From contig CADBYI010000011.1 of the NCBI GenBank assembly GCA_902798825.1, positions 62,001 through 126,000 of the forward strand: DNA of 64,000 nt. The letters run 5' to 3'. The position numbers and the translations under genes were made by a program. The notes under the pieces were generated by a model that did not search any database, was not told the origin of the DNA, and was given only the letters and a program-made list of their open reading frames with translations. How positions within the stretch are numbered: position 1 is the first letter of the stretch; the number at the start of each line of letters is the position of its first letter. This document shows positions 33,100 to 43,822 of the stretch, in pieces. Source of the DNA: an uncultured Eubacteriales bacterium (GTDB lineage Bacteria; Bacillota; Clostridia; Christensenellales; CAG-138).

Positions 33100-34584
33100 A
33101 TGCAGCGCATCGGTTTTAGCCACGACCAATATGTGAAACTTCAATCCGAGCATATCCGCCAGCGGATCGACTCCTTCGGCGGCAAGCTCTATCTGGAATT
33201 CGGCGGCAAGCTCTTCGACGACTATCACGCGTCCCGGGTCCTGCCCGGCTTTCAGCCCGACAGCAAGATGCAGATGCTCCGGTCCCTCAGCGACCAGGTG
33301 GAGATCATCATCGTCATCAACGCCTCGGACATCGAAAAAAACAAGGTCCGCAGCGACCTTGGCATCACCTACGACCAGGACGTGCTGCGGCTCATCGACA
33401 TCTTCCGGGATTTCGGCCTGTACGTGGGGAGCGTGGTCATCACCCGCTACGCCCGGCAGCGGGCCGCGGTGAACTTCTCCAACCGTCTGGAGGCCCTGGG
33501 CGTCAAGTGCTATCACCATTACTCCATCCCCGGCTATCCCGCCGACGCCCAGCTGATCATGAGCGACCAGGGCTGCGGCAAGAACGACTATGTGGAGACC
33601 ACCCGTCCGCTGGTGGTGGTCACCGCCCCCGGCCCCGGCAGCGGCAAGATGGCCACCTGCATCTCCCAGCTCTATCACGAGAATCTGCGGGGCGTGAAGG
33701 CGGGCTACGCCAAGTTCGAGACCTTCCCCATCTGGAACCTGCCTTTGAACCACCCGGTGAATCTGGCCTACGAAGCCGCCACCACGGACCTTTCCGACGT
33801 GAACATGGTGGACCCCTTCCATCTGGAGGCCTACGGCAAGATCGCCGTGAACTACAACCGGGACATCGAAATCTTCCCCGTTTTGAACGCCATGTTCGAA
33901 CAGATCTACGGCGAGTCCCCCTATAAGTCCCCCACGGACATGGGCGTGAACATGGTGGGCTTCTGCATCAGCGACGACGAGGCTGTCCGCTTCGCCGCCC
34001 AGCAGGAGATCATCCGCCGGTTCTTCGCCGCCCAGATGAGCAAGAAGCAGGGCTTCACCACCGACGACGAGGTGGACAAGCTCCGCATCCTCATGAAGCA
34101 GGCGGGTCTGCATCCGGAGGATCGGCCCCCCGTGGCGCCGGCGCTGCAGCGGGCCCAGGAGACCAACGGCCCTGCCGCCGCCATCGAGCTGCCCGACGGC
34201 CGGATCGTCACGGGCAAGTCCACGCCGCTGCTGGGCGCGGCGTCGGCTATGCTGCTGAACGCCCTCAAGGAGCTGGCTGGCATCCGCCACGACATGAAGC
34301 TCATCTCCCCCGTGATCATCGAGCCCATCCAGCATCTGAAGGTGGACCATCTGGGAGGCCACAACCCGCGGCTCCACACGGACGAATCGCTCCTCGCCCT
34401 CTCCATCTGCGCCGCCACCAACCCTACGGCGGAGCTGGCCATGGAGCATCTAAGCGATCTGCAGGGGTGCGAGATGCACTCCACCGTGATCCTGGCGGAG
34501 GTGGATTTGAACCTGCTCAGGAAGCTGGGCATCCACGTGACCTGCGAGCCCGTGTATCAGACGAAGAAGCTGTATCACAAATAA
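33100..34584 (+). CDS. DUF1846 family protein
   Basis: A 494-residue member of a family widespread in Firmicutes; I know no firm biochemical role. ATG 33100 follows GGGGAGGTATGGTAC, so an upstream in-frame start at 33043, which lies on the promoter, is rejected. The N-terminus IGFSHDQYVKLQSEHIRQRI is typical. A P-loop-like TAPGPGSGKMAT (about 191-202) suggests nucleotide binding. Length matches the family. It is monocistronic with its own promoter and a strong terminator. Confidence 0.9.
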   Translation: MQRIGFSHDQYVKLQSEHIRQRIDSFGGKLYLEFGGKLFDDYHASRVLPGFQPDSKMQMLRSLSDQVEIIIVINASDIEKNKVRSDLGITYDQDVLRLIDIFRDFGLYVGSVVITRYARQRAAVNFSNRLEALGVKCYHHYSIPGYPADAQLIMSDQGCGKNDYVETTRPLVVVTAPGPGSGKMATCISQLYHENLRGVKAGYAKFETFPIWNLPLNHPVNLAYEAATTDLSDVNMVDPFHLEAYGKIAVNYNRDIEIFPVLNAMFEQIYGESPYKSPTDMGVNMVGFCISDDEAVRFAAQQEIIRRFFAAQMSKKQGFTTDDEVDKLRILMKQAGLHPEDRPPVAPALQRAQETNGPAAAIELPDGRIVTGKSTPLLGAASAMLLNALKELAGIRHDMKLISPVIIEPIQHLKVDHLGGHNPRLHTDESLLALSICAATNPTAELAMEHLSDLQGCEMHSTVILAEVDLNLLRKLGIHVTCEPVYQTKKLYHK

Positions 34585-34637
34585 GGCCGCTTTCCTTTTC
34601 AAGAAAAAGCGGTACAAATAAACAAGCAAAGAAGATA

Positions 34638-34690
34638 AAATGGGAGGTGCATCAAAGCATCTCCCATTTCTTAAAAGTTCTTTTTGGTTC
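34638..34690 (+). terminator. Terminator of the DUF1846 gene
   Basis: A 13-bp stem with one G-T pair (34638-34650 with 34657-34669, loop ATCAAA) is followed by CTTAAAAGTTCTTTTT. Confidence 0.75.
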
Positions 34691-34714
34691 CTTTTTCTTA
34701 CAAGAAAAAGGAAC
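34687..34714. repeat. A/U-rich hairpin element near the pcp stop (copy c)
   Basis: A 13-bp perfect stem (34687-34699 with 34702-34714, arm GTTCCTTTTTCTT, loop AC). It resembles the hairpins next to the ylqF and SpoU methyltransferase genes in composition and in its place after a minus-strand stop codon, but is more divergent. Confidence 0.5.
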
Positions 34715-34738
34715 GCAGGCTTTCAATCCTTCCTCTTA

Positions 34739-35329
34739 TCAAATCGCCTCGATGGCGGCCTGCAGCGCCAGTACAATCTGCTCCAGGGACAGCGTGGGCA
34801 CATCGAGGCCCATCTCCGGCGTGGCGGGCACGTGGATAAAGGCGGCGGGGATGGGATCGTCGGTTTGCTCCAGACGGTAAAGAGCCGAATAGAGCAGGGC
34901 GTTGCACACGAACCGGCCCGCGCTGTCGGAGAGCCGGGCGGGAACACCGGCAGCCAAAATAGCCTCGGTCATGTCCTCCACGGGCAGGGTGGAAAAGAGC
35001 GCCTCCGGCCCGCCGGGAACCAGGGGCTCGTTCTGGGGCTGATACCCCTCGTTATCGGGGATACGGGCATTTTTCTCGTTGACCCCCTGTCGCTCCGGGG
35101 TCACCATGCCCCGGCTGGCGGCCACGCCCACCATCAGCAACGCGTCCGGCTCATGGGCGTCCAGCGCCTCAAAAAGGGCAGCCGGCGCGCCACGAAAGGT
35201 AACGGGCAGCTCCTGCTTCACAAGCTCCCAGTCCCCCACCCTGTCCGGCAGGGCCCGGACCGCCTGCCAGGAGGGGTTCACTTTGTCCCCGCCGAAGGGG
35301 GCAAACCCGGTGATCAGCAGCCGCTTCAT
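34739..35329 (-). CDS. pcp: Pyroglutamyl-peptidase I
   Basis: C15 cysteine peptidase that removes N-terminal pyroglutamate. From ATG 35329 the product has 196 residues beginning MKRLLITGFAPFGGDKVNPSW. Triad residues are Glu79 (TPERQGVN), Cys142 (GRFVCNALLY) and His166 (FIHVP). The longer upstream frame is rejected because it overlaps the aminotransferase gene. The start overlaps that gene's stop by 4 nt. Confidence 0.95.
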   Translation of the reverse strand: MKRLLITGFAPFGGDKVNPSWQAVRALPDRVGDWELVKQELPVTFRGAPAALFEALDAHEPDALLMVGVAASRGMVTPERQGVNEKNARIPDNEGYQPQNEPLVPGGPEALFSTLPVEDMTEAILAAGVPARLSDSAGRFVCNALLYSALYRLEQTDDPIPAAFIHVPATPEMGLDVPTLSLEQIVLALQAAIEAI

Positions 35330-36501
35330 TTGCGTACCCTCTCTGCCACCGCTTTCAGCTTCTCCAGGGCCTTTTGTACCACCCGGGCGGGGCAGGCCAG
35401 ATTCAGCCGTTCGAAGCCGGCCCCCTCTTGCCCAAAGATATACCCCTCGTCGAAGAACAGCTCGCCCTCGACCATGGCCTTCTCCAGGGCGTCCTTGTCG
35501 AGGCCCAGCCCCCGGCAGTCCAGCCACATCAGGTAGGTGCCCATGAGCTCGAAGGGCCTGATCTCGGGGATGTGCTCCGCCAGATAGGTTTCCACCAGGC
35601 GCTTGTTCTCCCCCAGCACCGTCCGCAGGGCGTCCAGCCAGGGGGCCCCGTGGGTGTAGGCCAGGCGGCAGCTCTCATAGCCCAGGGCCGTCAGGGTTGG
35701 ATAATGGCCCTCCTTCTTCAGCTTCTCTCGCAGCCCCTCGTCCGCCACAAACAAATTGGAGCACTGCATGCCCGCCAGGTTGAAGGTCTTGCTGGGGGCG
35801 GTGCAGATCACGGCGTTCTTCACATACCGTTCGGGCAGGGTGCCCAGGGAAACGAAGGTATACCCGGGCAGGATCAAATCCCCATGTATCTCGTCCGCTA
35901 CCATGACCACGTTGTTTTTCAGGCAGATTTCGGACAGCCGCAGCAGCTCTTCCCTTCTCCAGATCCGGCCCACGGGGTTATGGGGGCTGCAGAGCAGGAA
36001 CAGCTTGGTCCTTTGCTCAGCGCACAGCTTTTCGAACCGGTCGAAGTCGATATCGTAGGTCCGCCCCCTCTCGATCAGGGGGCAGAAGAGGGCCTCCCTG
36101 CCCTGCTCCTGGGCGGAGAAGCGGAAGGGATGATAGACCGGGCTCAGCATCAGCACCCCGTCCCCGGGGTCCGTCAGGGTCTTCACCAGCTCATAGAGGG
36201 CGGGCACGATGCCAGGGCTGGTGATGAACCAATCCTTCTCGGGCCTGAACCCGTGGCGGCGCTCCATCCAGCCCTGGACCGCGGCATAATAGGCCTCCGT
36301 GGGGCCGGTGTAGCCCAGCACGTTGTGGTCGAGGTATGCCTTGAGCCCCTCCACCACCTCCGGCGGGTTCAGAAACTCCATGTCCGCCACGCTCAGGGGC
36401 ACGGCGTCCCGGGCCACGTCCGGCTTCTTATGCTTCATCTCCTCATACTTGAAGGCGCCGGCGTTCCAGCGATCGGGCAGGGTGGTAAAATCGTAGACCA
36501 T
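35326..36501 (-). CDS. patB: MalY/PatB family PLP-dependent C-S lyase or aminotransferase
   Basis: Fold-type I PLP enzyme of 391 residues, probably cystathionine beta-lyase-like. The PLP lysine lies in APSKTFNLAGMQ. SPGIVPALYELVKTLTDPGD and LLCSPHNPVGRIW are the subfamily landmarks. ATG 36501 follows ATCAGGAGGACGCAT. Its promoter overlaps back-to-back with that of pepF. PatB-type enzymes cleave cystathionine or cysteine conjugates; the substrate here is not readable. Confidence 0.9.
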   Translation of the reverse strand: MVYDFTTLPDRWNAGAFKYEEMKHKKPDVARDAVPLSVADMEFLNPPEVVEGLKAYLDHNVLGYTGPTEAYYAAVQGWMERRHGFRPEKDWFITSPGIVPALYELVKTLTDPGDGVLMLSPVYHPFRFSAQEQGREALFCPLIERGRTYDIDFDRFEKLCAEQRTKLFLLCSPHNPVGRIWRREELLRLSEICLKNNVVMVADEIHGDLILPGYTFVSLGTLPERYVKNAVICTAPSKTFNLAGMQCSNLFVADEGLREKLKKEGHYPTLTALGYESCRLAYTHGAPWLDALRTVLGENKRLVETYLAEHIPEIRPFELMGTYLMWLDCRGLGLDKDALEKAMVEGELFFDEGYIFGQEGAGFERLNLACPARVVQKALEKLKAVAERVRK

Positions 36502-36531
36502 ATGCGTCCTCCTGATGGTTCGTTACAAATA

Positions 36532-36560
36532 AGTATACACGAAATACGGCCGCTTGCCAA
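36532..36560 (-). promoter_or_regulatory. patB-pcp promoter
   Basis: TTGGCA (36555-36560), 17-nt spacer, TATACT (36532-36537) on the minus strand. Confidence 0.75.
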
Positions 36561-36568
36561 GGGTGGCC

Positions 36569-36597
36569 TTGTATTCCCGAGCCAAACGCGATATACT
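36569..36597 (+). promoter_or_regulatory. pepF promoter
   Basis: TTGTAT (36569-36574), 17-nt spacer, TATACT (36592-36597). The -35 boxes of this and the patB promoter are 8 nt apart, so a regulator bound here would affect both. Confidence 0.7.
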
Positions 36598-36629
36598 TCC
36601 GGTAACGATCGACGAAAGGATGACAAACC

Positions 36630-38399
36630 ATGAAGCGCAAGGATATGGACCCCAAGTTTCAGTGGGATTTCTCCCACATCTATCCCGACAAGGCGGCCTG
36701 GGAGGCGGCCATGGCCCGGGCCGAGGCGGCCGTGGCGGGCCTCGCCGCCCTGCCCGGCACGCTGAAAGCCAGCAAGGAAGGCCTGAAGAGGGGCCTGGAC
36801 GCGGCATACGACGCCATGGAAAAGATCGAGCTGCCGTATATTTACGCCAACCTCCACAAGAATGCCGACGGCAGCGAGCCGGAGCACCAGACCATGGACG
36901 CCCGGGCCATGACGCTGATGGTGAAGGGCATGTCCATGCTGGCCTTTTTGAACCCGGAGATTTTGTCCATCCCCGAAAAGGACCTCAACGCCTGGATGGC
37001 CCAGGAGGACATGGCCGTCTATCGGCACATCGTTTCCGACATCACCCGGGGCCGGGCCCACATCTTGGACGAGGAGCGGGAAAAGATGCTGGCCATGCTG
37101 GGGGAGGCGGCCCAGACGCCCTCCAACGCCTATTCCATGCTCACCAACGTGAACATGAAGCTGCCCCTGGTCCACGACGAGAAGGGGAACGAGATCCAGC
37201 TGACCCAGGGCAACTTCGGCGTGTTTCGGGAGAGCCGGGAGCGGAAGGTCAGGGAGGAGGCGTTCCGGGCCATGTTCGGCGCCTATCGCCAGTTCGGGGA
37301 CACCTTCGCGGCCCTCTACGGCGGCGCGGTGAAGATGGACAACTACAAAGCCGCGGTCCGGGGCTACGGCTCTGCCTGCGAGGCGGCCCTGAGCGAGGGC
37401 AACGTGCCCGTCAGCGTCTATGACAGCCTCATCGAGGCGGTCCATGAGAGCCTGCCCGCCATGAGGAAGTATCTGAAGCTCCGGCAGCGGGTGCTGAATC
37501 TTGAGAAGATCGACGTCTTCGACCTGTATGCGCCCATGGTGGAGGACGTGGACTATCCCGTGCCCTTTGCGGAGGTGAAGGAACTGGTGAAGGGGGCCAC
37601 GAAGCCCCTGGGCGAGGAGTATGGTCAGCTTCTCGATCGGGCCTTTTCGGAGAACTGGATGGACGTGTACGAAAACGAGGGCAAGCGCAGCGGCGCCTTC
37701 TCCATGGGCGTGTTCGGCGTGCACCCCTACGTGCTCCTCAACTATACCGACACGTTGGACGACGCCTTCACCGTGGCCCACGAGCTGGGTCACTCCATGC
37801 ACTCCTTCTTCTCCGACCGGACCCAACCCTATCCCCTCCACGACTATCGGATCATGGTGGCGGAGGTGGCCTCCACGGTGAACGAGGTGCTGCTCACCAA
37901 GTATCTGTTGAAGACGGAAACGGACCCCAAGCGCCGGGCCTACGTGCTGAACCACTTTTTGGAGGGCTTCCGCACCACCCTGTTCCGCCAGACCCTGTTC
38001 GCGGAGTTCGAGCGCAAGGCCCACGAGCTGGACGCCGCCGGCACGCCCCTGACCGCCGCCACGCTGAACCGGGTCTATCACGATCTGGTGGCCCTCTACT
38101 ATGACGGGGCGGGCATCGATCCCGACATCGACCCGGAGTGGAGCTATATCCCCCATTTCTATCGGAACTTCTACGTGTACCAGTACGCCACGGGCTTCTC
38201 CTCCGCCGTGGCCATCGCCGACCATATTCTGACCACCGACGACGCCTCGGGGTATCTGAAGTTCCTCACCACCGGCGGCAGCGACTATCCGTTGAACGAG
38301 CTGAAGATCGCCGGGGTGGACCTGACCCGTCCCGACACGGTGAAGAACGCGCTGAAGGTGTTCTCCGACACCGTGGACGAGCTGGGTAAGCTCCTGTAA
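36630..38399 (+). CDS. pepF: Oligoendopeptidase F
   Basis: M3B zinc metallopeptidase that cuts oligopeptides of about 7-17 residues. The 589-residue product starts MKRKDMDPKFQWDFSHIYPD, has the family block GVFGVHPYVLLNYTDTLDDA, the zinc motif VAHELGHSMHS and the downstream Glu in VAEVASTVNE. Ribosome site AAAGGATGACAAACC precedes ATG 36630. It is intact, unlike the M3 relative at 31312-32975. Confidence 0.96.
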   Translation: MKRKDMDPKFQWDFSHIYPDKAAWEAAMARAEAAVAGLAALPGTLKASKEGLKRGLDAAYDAMEKIELPYIYANLHKNADGSEPEHQTMDARAMTLMVKGMSMLAFLNPEILSIPEKDLNAWMAQEDMAVYRHIVSDITRGRAHILDEEREKMLAMLGEAAQTPSNAYSMLTNVNMKLPLVHDEKGNEIQLTQGNFGVFRESRERKVREEAFRAMFGAYRQFGDTFAALYGGAVKMDNYKAAVRGYGSACEAALSEGNVPVSVYDSLIEAVHESLPAMRKYLKLRQRVLNLEKIDVFDLYAPMVEDVDYPVPFAEVKELVKGATKPLGEEYGQLLDRAFSENWMDVYENEGKRSGAFSMGVFGVHPYVLLNYTDTLDDAFTVAHELGHSMHSFFSDRTQPYPLHDYRIMVAEVASTVNEVLLTKYLLKTETDPKRRAYVLNHFLEGFRTTLFRQTLFAEFERKAHELDAAGTPLTAATLNRVYHDLVALYYDGAGIDPDIDPEWSYIPHFYRNFYVYQYATGFSSAVAIADHILTTDDASGYLKFLTTGGSDYPLNELKIAGVDLTRPDTVKNALKVFSDTVDELGKLL

Positions 38400-38408
38400 A
38401 GCGAACTG

Positions 38409-38442
38409 AAAAGGAGCGGATCGCCCGATCCGTTCCTTTTTT
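38409..38442. terminator. Bidirectional terminator between pepF and tspO
   Basis: A 15-bp stem with one G-T pair (38409-38423 with 38426-38440) carries A-rich and T-rich ends, so it can stop both convergent transcripts. The tspO stop codon directly abuts it. Confidence 0.85.
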
Positions 38443-38914
38443 ATCCGTTCAGTTGGTAGGTCGTCAGATTGAGATAGAAGGCGAAGCACAGCCACAGGAC
38501 GTAGGGGACCTGGAGCCAGGCGGCGGTGCGGCTGACGGGCCGATAGCGGACCACCGTGCCCACGGCGAAAGCCAGCATCATAAGCAGCACCACCAATGCG
38601 GCGAGCCGCAGCCCCAGGGCGAAGAACAGCACCGGCCACAGAAAGTTCAGCAGCAGCGTCCCCCCGTACAGCAGGTGCTGGTCCTTGATCCCCCGGGGCG
38701 TGGCCACGTAGATCAGGGCCGCGGATACGCCCATGAGGATGTACAGAAGGGACCAGACCAGGGAGAACACCACCGGCGGCGGGGTCAGGGGCGACTGGCG
38801 CAGGCTCTGAAAGGCCCGCATCCCGTCCAGGGACACCACCGTGGCCAAGCCCCCCGTCAGCAGGGAGAGCAGGATAAAGATGACATAGGGCCAGAAGGAT
38901 CGTTTTTGTTCCAT
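38441..38914 (-). CDS. tspO: TspO/MBR family tryptophan-rich sensory protein
   Basis: Five-helix membrane protein of 157 residues that binds tetrapyrroles and other ligands. PLTPPPVVFSLVWSLLYILMG and the final VPYVLWLCFAFYLNLTTYQLN are family signatures. No Shine-Dalgarno precedes ATG 38914. A TAGAAT -10-like box (38921-38926) lies 6 nt upstream, again suggesting a leaderless mRNA, though its -35 is poor. Role in this organism is unknown. Confidence 0.93.
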   Translation of the reverse strand: MEQKRSFWPYVIFILLSLLTGGLATVVSLDGMRAFQSLRQSPLTPPPVVFSLVWSLLYILMGVSAALIYVATPRGIKDQHLLYGGTLLLNFLWPVLFFALGLRLAALVVLLMMLAFAVGTVVRYRPVSRTAAWLQVPYVLWLCFAFYLNLTTYQLNG

Positions 38915-38952
38915 GGCCCTATTCTATGCGACCGGCGAAAGAAATATACCCC

Positions 38953-39336
38953 CTACCGCTGCGGAAAGAAGGTTCGATAGGCGTCGAAGCCCGTGTGGAC
39001 GCTCCGCCCCTCGTCATAGCTTAGCAGCCCGTGAAAGGGGATCAGGGACCGGGCGGGGCTCGCCCCCGCTGCCCGCAGGGCCAGATACTCCTCCAGCGTC
39101 TCTCGCTGTCCCGCGATCAGTATCCACTGGAACCGTTCCGCCGCCGGCAGGTCCTCGTTTTTCTCGTGGTAATGGACCAGCCCGTGGCGTTCCACGATCT
39201 CCTCCGCCGCCGGACCGAAGGCCGCGTATTCCGCCTCCGTCAGCGGCGGCGACAGGGCCAGCCGCTTGCAGCCGCCCGCCACGCATTCTGAGAAGGCCGT
39301 CACCATCCCCAAGACGAAGGATCGTTTGTCCAGCAT
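38953..39336 (-). CDS. Conserved protein of unknown function
   Basis: From ATG 39336, preceded by GGGAGCAAAGGAT, the product has 127 residues. It begins MLDKRSFVLGMVTAFSECV and contains AGGCKRLALSPPLTEAEY and LLSYDEGRSVHTGFDAYR. I recall similar short proteins in other Clostridia but know no function. It is soluble and has no membrane segment. It has a good promoter divergent from the next gene. Confidence 0.75.
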   Translation of the reverse strand: MLDKRSFVLGMVTAFSECVAGGCKRLALSPPLTEAEYAAFGPAAEEIVERHGLVHYHEKNEDLPAAERFQWILIAGQRETLEEYLALRAAGASPARSLIPFHGLLSYDEGRSVHTGFDAYRTFFPQR

Positions 39337-39365
39337 ATCCTTTGCTCCCTTCCTCGGATGGGTAT

Positions 39366-39395
39366 AGTATGCCCGATTTTTGTCCCCCCTGTCAA
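39366..39395 (-). promoter_or_regulatory. Promoter of the 38953-39336 gene
   Basis: Consensus TTGACA (39390-39395), 18-nt spacer, CATACT (39366-39371) on the minus strand. Confidence 0.65.
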
Positions 39396-39405
39396 CCGCC
39401 CTTTC

Positions 39406-39434
39406 TTGACGGTGACCCGGCCCCATGCTATAGT
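39406..39434 (+). promoter_or_regulatory. Leaderless promoter for 39441-40458 genes
   Basis: TTGACG (39406-39411), 17-nt spacer, TATAGT (39429-39434), then 6 nt and the ATG at 39441 with no Shine-Dalgarno. Confidence 0.75.
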
Positions 39435-39440
39435 GAATCT

Positions 39441-39905
39441 ATGAAACGCTGGCAAAAGGTTGTCTACGGACTGTGGCAGTGGACCTGGGGTCTGCCCCAA
39501 AGTCTGCTGGGTCTGATCTTGACCATCCAATACCGTCGCTGCCCCCATCGGTGGGTGGGCGGCGCCCTGGCGACCCTCCACGACGGCGCCTGGGGCGGGG
39601 TGTCCTTGGGCATGTTTATCTTCGTGCCCGGGGGTCTGCAGCCCCAGCGGGAGGCGGCCCTGCTGTCCCACGAATACGGCCACACCTTCCAGTCCGCCCT
39701 GCTGGGGCCCCTGTATCTGCTGGCGGTGGGCGTCCCCTCGTTCCTGTGGGCCAACCTGCCCCGGAGCCAGCGCATGCGATCCCAGCGGCACGTTCCCTAT
39801 GAATCCCGGTATCCGGAGAACTGGGCGGAGGCCCTGGGCCGGAAGCACTTCCCTCGGGTCCATCCTCCCCTTCCTTCCACTACAGCAAAGGAGGCTGAAG
39901 CATGA
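39441..39905 (+). CDS. Small membrane protein with SHEYGH metalloprotease-like motif
   Basis: Product of 154 residues beginning MKRWQKVVYGLWQWTWGLPQSLL. It has two or three hydrophobic segments and LLSHEYGHTFQSALLGPLYLL, an HExxH zinc-binding pattern next to a membrane helix. The C-terminus has SRYPENWAEALGRKHFP. I do not know a characterised relative; it may be an integral membrane peptidase or an inactive binding protein. The ATG is placed at the predicted transcription start. Confidence 0.7.
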   Translation: MKRWQKVVYGLWQWTWGLPQSLLGLILTIQYRRCPHRWVGGALATLHDGAWGGVSLGMFIFVPGGLQPQREAALLSHEYGHTFQSALLGPLYLLAVGVPSFLWANLPRSQRMRSQRHVPYESRYPENWAEALGRKHFPRVHPPLPSTTAKEAEA

Positions 39906-40186
39906 TCACCATTCTGAACCGCAAGGAGCTGATGACGGACAGCTCCCCGGAGGAGCTGGCACGGGTGAAGGAAGCCCTGAAGGCGGAGGACATAGAGTTT
40001 GAGGTGAGGACCCTTCGCAGTCGGGGCACCATCGGCAATTCTATGGACGCCGCCTCCTATGCCCGGGCCAATTTGGCCTTTAGCCGGGACCGGCAGATCA
40101 TATCCTTCGTCTATCGGCTATATGTGCGCCGATGCGACTATGATCGGGCCTGGGCGGCGGCCTATCAGGAGGATGGGAGCAAGTGA
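39902..40186 (+). CDS. Small protein of unknown function, DUF2007-like
   Basis: Product of 94 residues that overlaps the previous stop by 4 nt. MITILNRKELMTDSSPEELARVKEALKAEDIEFEVRT resembles small proteins annotated as DUF2007 signal-transducing or hypothetical. RLYVRRCDYDRAWAA ends it. No catalytic motif is visible. Part of a tightly overlapping three-gene run with the HEYGH protein and the DUF1294 gene. Confidence 0.6.
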   Translation: MITILNRKELMTDSSPEELARVKEALKAEDIEFEVRTLRSRGTIGNSMDAASYARANLAFSRDRQIISFVYRLYVRRCDYDRAWAAAYQEDGSK

Positions 40187-40458
40187 AGTCGATCCTGCTG
40201 CTTCTCATCGCCGTCAATCTGGTTTCCTTCGCCCTCTACGGCCTGGACAAGGTAAAGGCCAAGCGGGGCCTGTGGCGTATCCGGGAGTCCACGCTCCTGC
40301 TGGTGGCCGCCCTGGGCGGATCCTTGGGCGCGCTGATGGGCATGGAGCTGTTTCGCCACAAGACGAAGCATTGGAAGTTCAAAATCCTGATCCCCCTGTT
40401 CCTCTTGCTGCATATGGCCCTGGGCGTATACGTTGTCAGGGCCGGGCTGCTGTCCTGA
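40183..40458 (+). CDS. DUF1294 membrane protein
   Basis: Product of 91 residues starting at GTG 40183, overlapping the upstream stop (GTGA) and preceded by GGGAGCAA. It contains LYGLDKVKAKRGLWRIRESTLL and GGSLGALMGMELFRHKTKHWKFKI, the DUF1294 signature, with three membrane helices. The function of the family is unknown. Confidence 0.88.
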   Translation: MKSILLLLIAVNLVSFALYGLDKVKAKRGLWRIRESTLLLVAALGGSLGALMGMELFRHKTKHWKFKILIPLFLLLHMALGVYVVRAGLLS

Positions 40459-40519
40459 AGGCGGACGGCCTGAAGGCATTCATTCCTTTTTCATCATCCC
40501 ATTTTCCGGAGGAGGCCCC

Positions 40520-42378
<1,859 letters not shown>

Positions 42379-42382
<4 letters not shown>

Positions 42383-42407
42383 CAAACAGTTCAATTATTT
42401 GTACAAT
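42379..42407 (+). promoter_or_regulatory. gntP-glycerate kinase promoter
   Basis: Consensus TTGACA (42379-42384) overlapping the amylosucrase stop, 17-nt spacer, TACAAT (42402-42407). A TTGTACAA-type half-palindrome overlaps the -10 region and might be an operator. Confidence 0.8.
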
Positions 42408-42452
42408 CAGGCCGTGCTCAGCGGCACAGAAAAGTAAGGAGGCATTTCATTC

Positions 42453-43811
42453 ATGACTGGCATAGCATTGATCATCGCTTTCGTCGTGGCCATCGTGGCT
42501 ATGATCCTGCTGATCTCCAAGCTGAAGGTCCATCCCTTCCTGGCGATCATGGGCATCTCTCTCGTTCTCGCCATCCTGGCGGGCATCCCCCTCGCTCAGA
42601 TCCCCGGCGTCATCGGCGCGGGCTTCTCGGGCACCTTCTCCTCCATCGGCATCGTCATCATCCTGGGCGCCTTCATCGGCGCGGTGCTGGAGAAGACCGG
42701 CGCGGCGCTGAAGCTGGCCGACATGGTCATCTCCCTGGTGGGTGAAAAGCACCCGGAGCTGGCCATCGAGCTCATGGGCTGGGTGGTCTCCATCCCCGTG
42801 TTCTGCGACTCCGGCTTCGTCATTCTGAACCCCATCCGCAAGGCTCTCGTGAAGCGCACCGGCACCTCCAGCGTGGCCATGACCGTGTGCCTTTCCTGCG
42901 GCCTGTACATCGCCCACGTGTTCATTCCCCCCACGCCGGGCCCCATCGCCGCGGCCCAGACCCTTGGCGTTGGCGAATCGCTGCTGCTGGTCATCGGCAT
43001 GGGCGTCCTCTGCTCCATCCTGCCCCTGATCGCCGGCCTTATCTACGCCCGGATCATCGGCAAAAAGGTCAAGAGCGCCGACGAGATCACCGACAACGGC
43101 GAAGTGGTCAAAACCTATGAGGAGCTCAAGGCCGAGTTCGGCAAGCTTCCCGGCGGCTTCAACGCCATCGCGCCCCTGATCGTGCCCATCCTGCTCATGG
43201 CCCTGTCCTCCGTGTCCGCCATGGCCAAGTGGGAAGGCGTCGTCGCCACCCTCTGCACCTTCCTGGGCACCCCCATCATGGCTCTGGCCGTGGGCGCCAT
43301 CCTGGCCATCATCCAGCTGTTTACCGCCGGCAAGAAGGCCGACTTCTACGCCCTGACCAACGACACGCTGAAGACCGTTGGTCCCATCCTGTTCGTCACC
43401 GCGGCGGGCGGCGTCCTGGGCAAGGTCATCTCCTCCTCCGACATGGTGAACTTCATCACGGAGCACGCCAATGTCCTGGAGACCATGGGCATCTTCTTCC
43501 CCTTCCTGCTGGCCGCCATCCTCAAGAGCGCCCAGGGTTCCTCCACGGTGGCCATCACCACCACGGCGGGCATCGTGGCGCCTTTGTTGGGCATCCTGGG
43601 CTTCACTACGCCGGTGGAGATCTCGTTGGTGGTCATGGCCATCGGCGCCGGCGCCATGACCGTGTCCCACGCCAACGACTCCTACTTCTGGGTGGTCACC
43701 AACTTCGGCGACATGACCCCCGAGCAGGGCTACAAGACCCAGACCCTCATGACGCTGGTCATCGGCCTTGCGTCCATGGTGGAGATCTTTGTGCTGAATC
43801 TGATCTTCTGA
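42453..43811 (+). CDS. GntP-family permease (gluconate/glycerate type)
   Basis: Proton symporter of sugar acids with 452 residues and about 12-14 hydrophobic segments. Family features include IPVFCDSGFVILNPIRKAL, HVFIPPTPGPIAAAQ and AQGSSTVAITTTAGI. Ribosome site AAGGAGGCATTTCATTC. Its pairing with a glycerate kinase 62 nt downstream suggests D-glycerate as a substrate, although gluconate cannot be ruled out. Confidence 0.93.
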   Translation: MTGIALIIAFVVAIVAMILLISKLKVHPFLAIMGISLVLAILAGIPLAQIPGVIGAGFSGTFSSIGIVIILGAFIGAVLEKTGAALKLADMVISLVGEKHPELAIELMGWVVSIPVFCDSGFVILNPIRKALVKRTGTSSVAMTVCLSCGLYIAHVFIPPTPGPIAAAQTLGVGESLLLVIGMGVLCSILPLIAGLIYARIIGKKVKSADEITDNGEVVKTYEELKAEFGKLPGGFNAIAPLIVPILLMALSSVSAMAKWEGVVATLCTFLGTPIMALAVGAILAIIQLFTAGKKADFYALTNDTLKTVGPILFVTAAGGVLGKVISSSDMVNFITEHANVLETMGIFFPFLLAAILKSAQGSSTVAITTTAGIVAPLLGILGFTTPVEISLVVMAIGAGAMTVSHANDSYFWVVTNFGDMTPEQGYKTQTLMTLVIGLASMVEIFVLNLIF

Positions 43812-43822
43812 GAACTCTGTCC

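Noticed and set aside
42385-42452. tRNA or other structured RNA in the gaps of the plus-strand region
   Set aside because: I looked for tRNA TPsiC-like words and cloverleaf arms in the intergenic gaps and found none; no tRNA or rRNA gene could be supported in the window.
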